DNA of 9,694 nucleotides from Candidatus Margulisiibacteriota bacterium (GTDB lineage: Bacteria; Margulisbacteria; WOR-1; O2-12-FULL-45-9), in contig JAHIZU010000116.1 in NCBI GenBank assembly GCA_018814265.1, positions 1-9,694 on the forward strand. Direction: 5' to 3'. Below are positions 7,114-9,694 of this stretch, piece after piece. A model generated the notes under the pieces. The model was not told the origin of the DNA and did not search any database. It saw nothing but the letters and a program-made list of their open reading frames with translations. A program made the translations under genes and the position numbers. Numbering within the stretch: position 1 is the stretch's first letter; each line of letters opens with the position of its first letter.

Positions 7114-8257
7114 GTCCCTGGCCATCCTGCGCGAATCAAAAACAGACACTAAGGGCCGTGAGGTCGAAAGCCGTGTAGTTATCACCCCCACCCTGGCTAA
7201 AGAGCTCAAAACAAAATGCCGCGGACTTGAGCTTTTTGTGGAAAAAGACGCCGGGGCAAAAATAGATTGTTTCGACCACCTATATGAAGAAGCTGGCGCC
7301 GTGATCGTCACTCATGAAGCAGCCCTGGCCAAAGATGTTATCCTTGGCGTAAAAGAAACCCCCAGCCAAGACTTTGCCAGGCTAAAGGCTAACCTTTGGA
7401 TTTCTTATCAACATTTTGCGCAGAGTAAAGAAAGGACTGTCAAAGCCCTCAAAGCTGGGCAGGTAGCCTTCTTAGCCCTGGAAACAATGGAAACACAGGT
7501 AGACGGGCATCCTTTCTTTCCCTGCCTGGCGCCGATGAGCGAAGCAGCGGCCAAAGTCATCGCCCGACATGCTGATGAGTATGCGTTGTTAAAAAAGAAA
7601 ATTATTACCAGCGGTCTGCCAGAGACAGGCTTGCATGGGGTAAAAACCACGATCCTTGGCGGCGGCAGTGCCGGCAAAACTGCGGCTGAAGAATTTTCAG
7701 AAAGAGGCTGCGAGGTCTTTCTCCTGGAAAAGACTCCCAGCCGGGCCAAGGCATTAGCCCAATACTTTAAAGATCACGAGATCAGATTTCCCAAAGTTAA
7801 AGTGCTGGAAGTCAGCCCTGAAAATATCAGAAACACGGTCCGCAATTCCTTTTTTCTGGTCTCAGCCATCTACAGTTCAGGCAAGAGGCCAGAAAAACTG
7901 GTGACAATTGACCTGTTAAAAAACATGGTCCCTGGCGGCTGTGTTTACCCTGTTGATATTGACCAAGGCGGTGGGGTTGAGGGAGTAATTGAAACCAGTA
8001 TTTTAGACCCCTTTGATCTGCCGATTATCCCGGGAACTGAGGTGTTCTTCTTCGCTCCGCCCAACCTGCCCTCTCTGGGCGCTCGCACCACTTCCGAAGC
8101 TTTAGGAACAGTGATCCTGCCTTATGTTATTGAAATCATAAATAAAGGTTTAGACAGAGCTGCCGCAGAAAACCCGGTGATTAAATCTGGAATAAACATC
8201 AAAGATGGAAAAATAGTGCATCCTGGATTAGCTTCGGTTTTTCCTAATTTGAAGTGA
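7106..8257 (+). CDS. Alanine dehydrogenase/PNT-family NAD-dependent dehydrogenase
   Basis: This protein of 383 residues matches the alanine dehydrogenase/transhydrogenase-alpha family, which interconverts L-alanine and pyruvate plus ammonia; saccharopine dehydrogenases share the fold. Key residues are visible: R23 in ESRVVITP, catalytic K83 in LGVKETP and H103 in SYQHFA. The Rossmann loop GGGSAG (185-190) is followed by an acidic E208 at the end of the second strand, which favours NAD over NADP. The C-terminal half has PVDIDQGGGVEG, like VAIDQGG in alanine dehydrogenase, and PPNLPSLGARTTSEALG, like NMPGAVPRTST. The substrate pocket is not close enough to canonical Ald to assign a symbol, and another amino or opine acid is possible. 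The ATG at 7106 gives the family N-terminus and overlaps the previous gene by 8 bases; no strong ribosome site is seen, which suggests coupling. Confidence 0.85.
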   Translation: MIKSLAILRESKTDTKGREVESRVVITPTLAKELKTKCRGLELFVEKDAGAKIDCFDHLYEEAGAVIVTHEAALAKDVILGVKETPSQDFARLKANLWISYQHFAQSKERTVKALKAGQVAFLALETMETQVDGHPFFPCLAPMSEAAAKVIARHADEYALLKKKIITSGLPETGLHGVKTTILGGGSAGKTAAEEFSERGCEVFLLEKTPSRAKALAQYFKDHEIRFPKVKVLEVSPENIRNTVRNSFFLVSAIYSSGKRPEKLVTIDLLKNMVPGGCVYPVDIDQGGGVEGVIETSILDPFDLPIIPGTEVFFFAPPNLPSLGARTTSEALGTVILPYVIEIINKGLDRAAAENPVIKSGINIKDGKIVHPGLASVFPNLK

Positions 8258-8259
8258 TT

Positions 8260-8287
8260 GGAACCTGCGACTAAACGTCGCGGTTCC
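8260..8287. repeat. Hairpin just after the dehydrogenase stop
   Basis: GGAACC-T-GCGAC (8260-8271) pairs with GTCGC-GGTTCC (8277-8287) around the loop TAAAC: 11 base pairs with a single bulged T. It begins two bases after the TGA of the dehydrogenase gene. There is no T-run on either strand, so it is not a canonical intrinsic terminator, though it may protect or end transcripts of the convergent genes. Confidence 0.7.
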
Positions 8288-8299
8288 ATCGTCTATAGA

Positions 8300-8385
8300 A
8301 GATGCAAGGAACCGAGAAGCACCTCGACTTCGCTCGGTGCTGCCCTGAGCCAGTCGAAGGGTTCATTCTCAGGTTCCGAGCATCT
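8300..8385. repeat. Long imperfect hairpin overlapping the 3' end of mtnA
   Basis: AGATGC (8300-8305), GGAACC (8308-8313) and GAGAA (8314-8318) pair with TTCTC (8366-8370), GGTTCC (8372-8377) and GCATCT (8380-8385). This gives 17 base pairs with small bulges. Inside, TCGACT-GCTC (8324-8335) pairs with GAGC-AGTCGA (8347-8357), a GAGCGAAG/TCGAAG-type repeat. The right arm encodes the last residues of MtnA and its stop codon. Confidence 0.65.
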
Positions 8386-9355
8386 CAAGATTACCAGGCT
8401 TAAATATTCCCTTTTCCGTAATAATGCCTTTTATATACTTCGCAGGCGTTACATCAAAAGCAGGATTTTTCACTTTAGTCCCTTGGGGCGCGATCCTTTC
8501 CTTGCCAACCTGAAGAACTTCCTCAGGGCTGCGCTCCTCGATCACGATCTGCTTGCCGGTCTTGATATTAAAATCAATAGTAGAAACCGGTGCCGCGATA
8601 TAAAACGGGATGCCGTGGGCTTTGGCCAAAACTGCCGCAGCGTAGGTCCCGATCTTATTGGCAGAATCACCATTCCTGGCAATGCGGTCAGCTCCAGTCA
8701 CCACCAGATCGATCTCGCCTTTTTGCATAAAATGGCCGATCATATTATCGGTGATCATAGTAAAGGGAATGCGCGACCTTTGCAGTTCCCAAGTTGTTAA
8801 TTTACCACCCTGTAGCCTGGGTCTGGTTTCTGCAGAATAAACATGGATCTTTTTCCCTTGTTCATGCGCCGCCCGGATAACACCCAGAGCAGTTCCATAA
8901 TCAACCGTGGCCAGGGCGCCGGCATTGCATACGGTCAATATTCGCATGCCACGCTTGACTACTTTTGCACCATACCAGCCCATTTTCTTATTGGTCAGAA
9001 CGTCCTCTTCAGCCATTAATAAGGCTTCCTTAAGCAAAAGCTCTTTCAATTGTGACGGGGAAAATCCCTTGCCCGCGTTAGCAATATTTTGCATCCGCTC
9101 CACAGCCCATTTAAGATTAACTGCAGTTGGTCGTGAATCCAGTAATTTTTTGGCAGTCTTCCTTAAGTCAGCCGCTCCCAAAACCATGCCAAAGGCTGCC
9201 GCCACTCCAATCGCCGGCGCCCCGCGGATTTGCATGGTTTTAATGGCCTTAACCATTTGCTGAAGAGTTGAGATTGTAACAAAAACTAGTTTGTGAGGCA
9301 GCTTTGTCTGATCAATTATTCTGACCTTGCCGTTTGTCCATTCGATGGTTTTCAT
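8369..9355 (-). CDS. mtnA: S-methyl-5-thioribose-1-phosphate isomerase
   Basis: MtnA converts methylthioribose-1-phosphate to methylthioribulose-1-phosphate in methionine salvage (or the related shunt that recycles 5'-deoxyadenosine products). The 328-residue protein has the family N-terminus TIEWTNGKVRIIDQTKLP (3-20) and RGAPAIG (44-50). The catalytic cysteine C143 is in TVCNAGALAT, and the catalytic aspartate D223 is in TGADRI. The 80-residue spacing between them equals that of Bacillus subtilis C160/D240. AETRPRLQG (175-183) and NGDSANKIGTY (228-238) complete the pattern. It belongs to the eIF2B alpha/MtnA superfamily; the N-terminus argues against ribose-1,5-bisphosphate isomerase. No ribosome binding site precedes the ATG. 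No other salvage gene (mtnB, mtnC, mtnK, mtnP) is in the window. Its last five residues and stop are encoded within the arm of a hairpin. Confidence 0.95.
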   Translation of the reverse strand: MKTIEWTNGKVRIIDQTKLPHKLVFVTISTLQQMVKAIKTMQIRGAPAIGVAAAFGMVLGAADLRKTAKKLLDSRPTAVNLKWAVERMQNIANAGKGFSPSQLKELLLKEALLMAEEDVLTNKKMGWYGAKVVKRGMRILTVCNAGALATVDYGTALGVIRAAHEQGKKIHVYSAETRPRLQGGKLTTWELQRSRIPFTMITDNMIGHFMQKGEIDLVVTGADRIARNGDSANKIGTYAAAVLAKAHGIPFYIAAPVSTIDFNIKTGKQIVIEERSPEEVLQVGKERIAPQGTKVKNPAFDVTPAKYIKGIITEKGIFKPGNLEMLGT

Positions 9356-9404
9356 AGTAGATAAAGTTTAACATTTAATAATAAAAAATACAGCAAAATA
9401 TTAG
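9356..9404. promoter_or_regulatory. AT-rich gap upstream of mtnA
   Basis: This 49-base gap between the ORF6N-type gene and mtnA is very AT-rich. On the minus strand TGTTAAACT resembles an extended -10 element (TAAACT) ending about 10 bases before the mtnA ATG, with only a poor -35. If it is used, the mRNA would have almost no leader. No Shine-Dalgarno sequence and no terminator hairpin were seen. Cotranscription with the upstream gene is the alternative. Confidence 0.3.
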
Positions 9405-9694
9405 CTATTCCCCTTTAACCAATGATGCCATGACCATCCGCTGCAAGAGATCAATCATCTCTTTCTGGATTTTCTTCACTTTTTTAACTTCTTTATTATT
9501 TAACTTGGATTCTTGAAATAAGCGCATAATAGCTCTGGAATGAGTTGAAAGTTTTTTTAGGACATCTGGGCTTTTGGTTAACTTCTTGCCCTTTTTGGAA
9601 ATAGCTTCCTCTAGCACAGAAAAAGCTCTCATGATTTGGATAGAACGCCGGACGGCAATGGTAGAGTTTAAGACTGTGCACACCATATTTGCTC
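9405..9694 (-). CDS. ORF6N/KilA-N-like DNA-binding protein, C-terminal part (cut by window edge)
   Basis: The open frame continues through the right edge, so only the C-terminal 95 or so residues are seen and the internal ATG at 9686 is probably not the true start. The segment MVCTVLNSTIAVRRSIQIMRAF resembles the end of the ORF6N domain, where family members read roughly 'ml..VLNs..Ai.vni.IMRAF', followed by a basic, coiled-coil-like tail rich in Lys and Glu. ORF6N proteins came from phage anti-repressor-type genes but are common as lone chromosomal genes in many candidate-phylum genomes. No phage or plasmid gene neighbours it here. The function is unknown; DNA binding is a family inference. 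The stop is TAG, and mtnA follows 49 bases later on the same strand. Confidence 0.6.
   Translation of the reverse strand, partial: ANMVCTVLNSTIAVRRSIQIMRAFSVLEEAISKKGKKLTKSPDVLKKLSTHSRAIMRLFQESKLNNKEVKKVKKIQKEMIDLLQRMVMASLVKGE

Noticed and set aside
8260..8287. Intrinsic terminator
   Set aside because: The stem is good but no T-run follows on either strand, so only a hairpin is claimed.
8277..8385. GGTTCC motifs looking like tRNA T-arms
   Set aside because: No GGTTCRA-type loop, acceptor stem or anticodon arm could be assembled; the motifs are arms of hairpins.
8258..8800. Rightward open frame of 180 codons after the dehydrogenase gene
   Set aside because: It begins in the hairpin region and then runs antisense to mtnA; its N-terminal peptide is just a translation of the repeats and it has no ribosome site.
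1..9694. CRISPR array, transposase or intact prophage
   Set aside because: No regularly spaced direct repeats and no transposase, integrase or phage structural motifs were seen on either strand.

Overview
The window reads as a housekeeping and accessory stretch of the chromosome of an uncultivated, probably two-membraned bacterium. The evidence for an outer membrane is a signal-peptide-bearing PorV/UPF0164-like barrel protein. TGA is used as a genuine stop in several genes, so the code is standard. GC content is moderate. The compact layout, abutting genes, degenerate GAGCGAAG repeats and ORF6N-type gene would fit candidate phyla such as Omnitrophota, Margulisbacteria/Saganbacteria or Elusimicrobia, but the phylum is an inference only. 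No tRNA, rRNA, CRISPR array, IS transposase or intact prophage was seen.

Layout. (1) 1-143: divergent promoter region. The complement of positions 1-3 is an ATG with a good Shine-Dalgarno sequence, so a leftward gene probably starts exactly at the edge. (2) 144-1019 (+): hisG, long form, with its own sigma70-like promoter. (3) 1009-4239 (-): a four-gene leftward operon with a Yip1-type membrane protein, an AMP-forming acyl ligase (FadD/AasS type), an acyl carrier protein and a PlsC-type acyltransferase. The last three abut or overlap by 4 bp. They look like the functions of Aas (acyl-ACP synthetase plus acyltransferase) kept as separate proteins with a dedicated carrier, so the operon probably activates free fatty acids and places them on (lyso)phospholipid. 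(4) 4240-4335: back-to-back promoters with abutting -35 boxes drive this operon leftward and the next one rightward. (5) 4336-8257 (+): a three-gene operon with a PorV-like outer-membrane protein, a helical-repeat/metallo-beta-lactamase-fold hydrolase and an alanine dehydrogenase/PNT-family dehydrogenase. (6) 8258-8368: a structured convergent gap with long imperfect hairpins bounded by 8-bp inverted repeats. It supplies the last codons of the next gene. (7) 8369-9355 (-): mtnA, methylthioribose-1-phosphate isomerase. (8) 9405-9694 (-): the C-terminal part of an ORF6N/KilA-like DNA-binding protein running off the right edge.

No clear new defence or mobile system is present. The points most worth a second look are the repeat-like, apparently in-frame insertion in the variable linker of the acyl ligase, the hairpin element at the 3' end of mtnA, the GAGCGAAG repeat core at three gene junctions (in one it fills the gap where a ribosome binding site should be), the mirror-image promoter pair, and the three-gene acyl-activation cassette.
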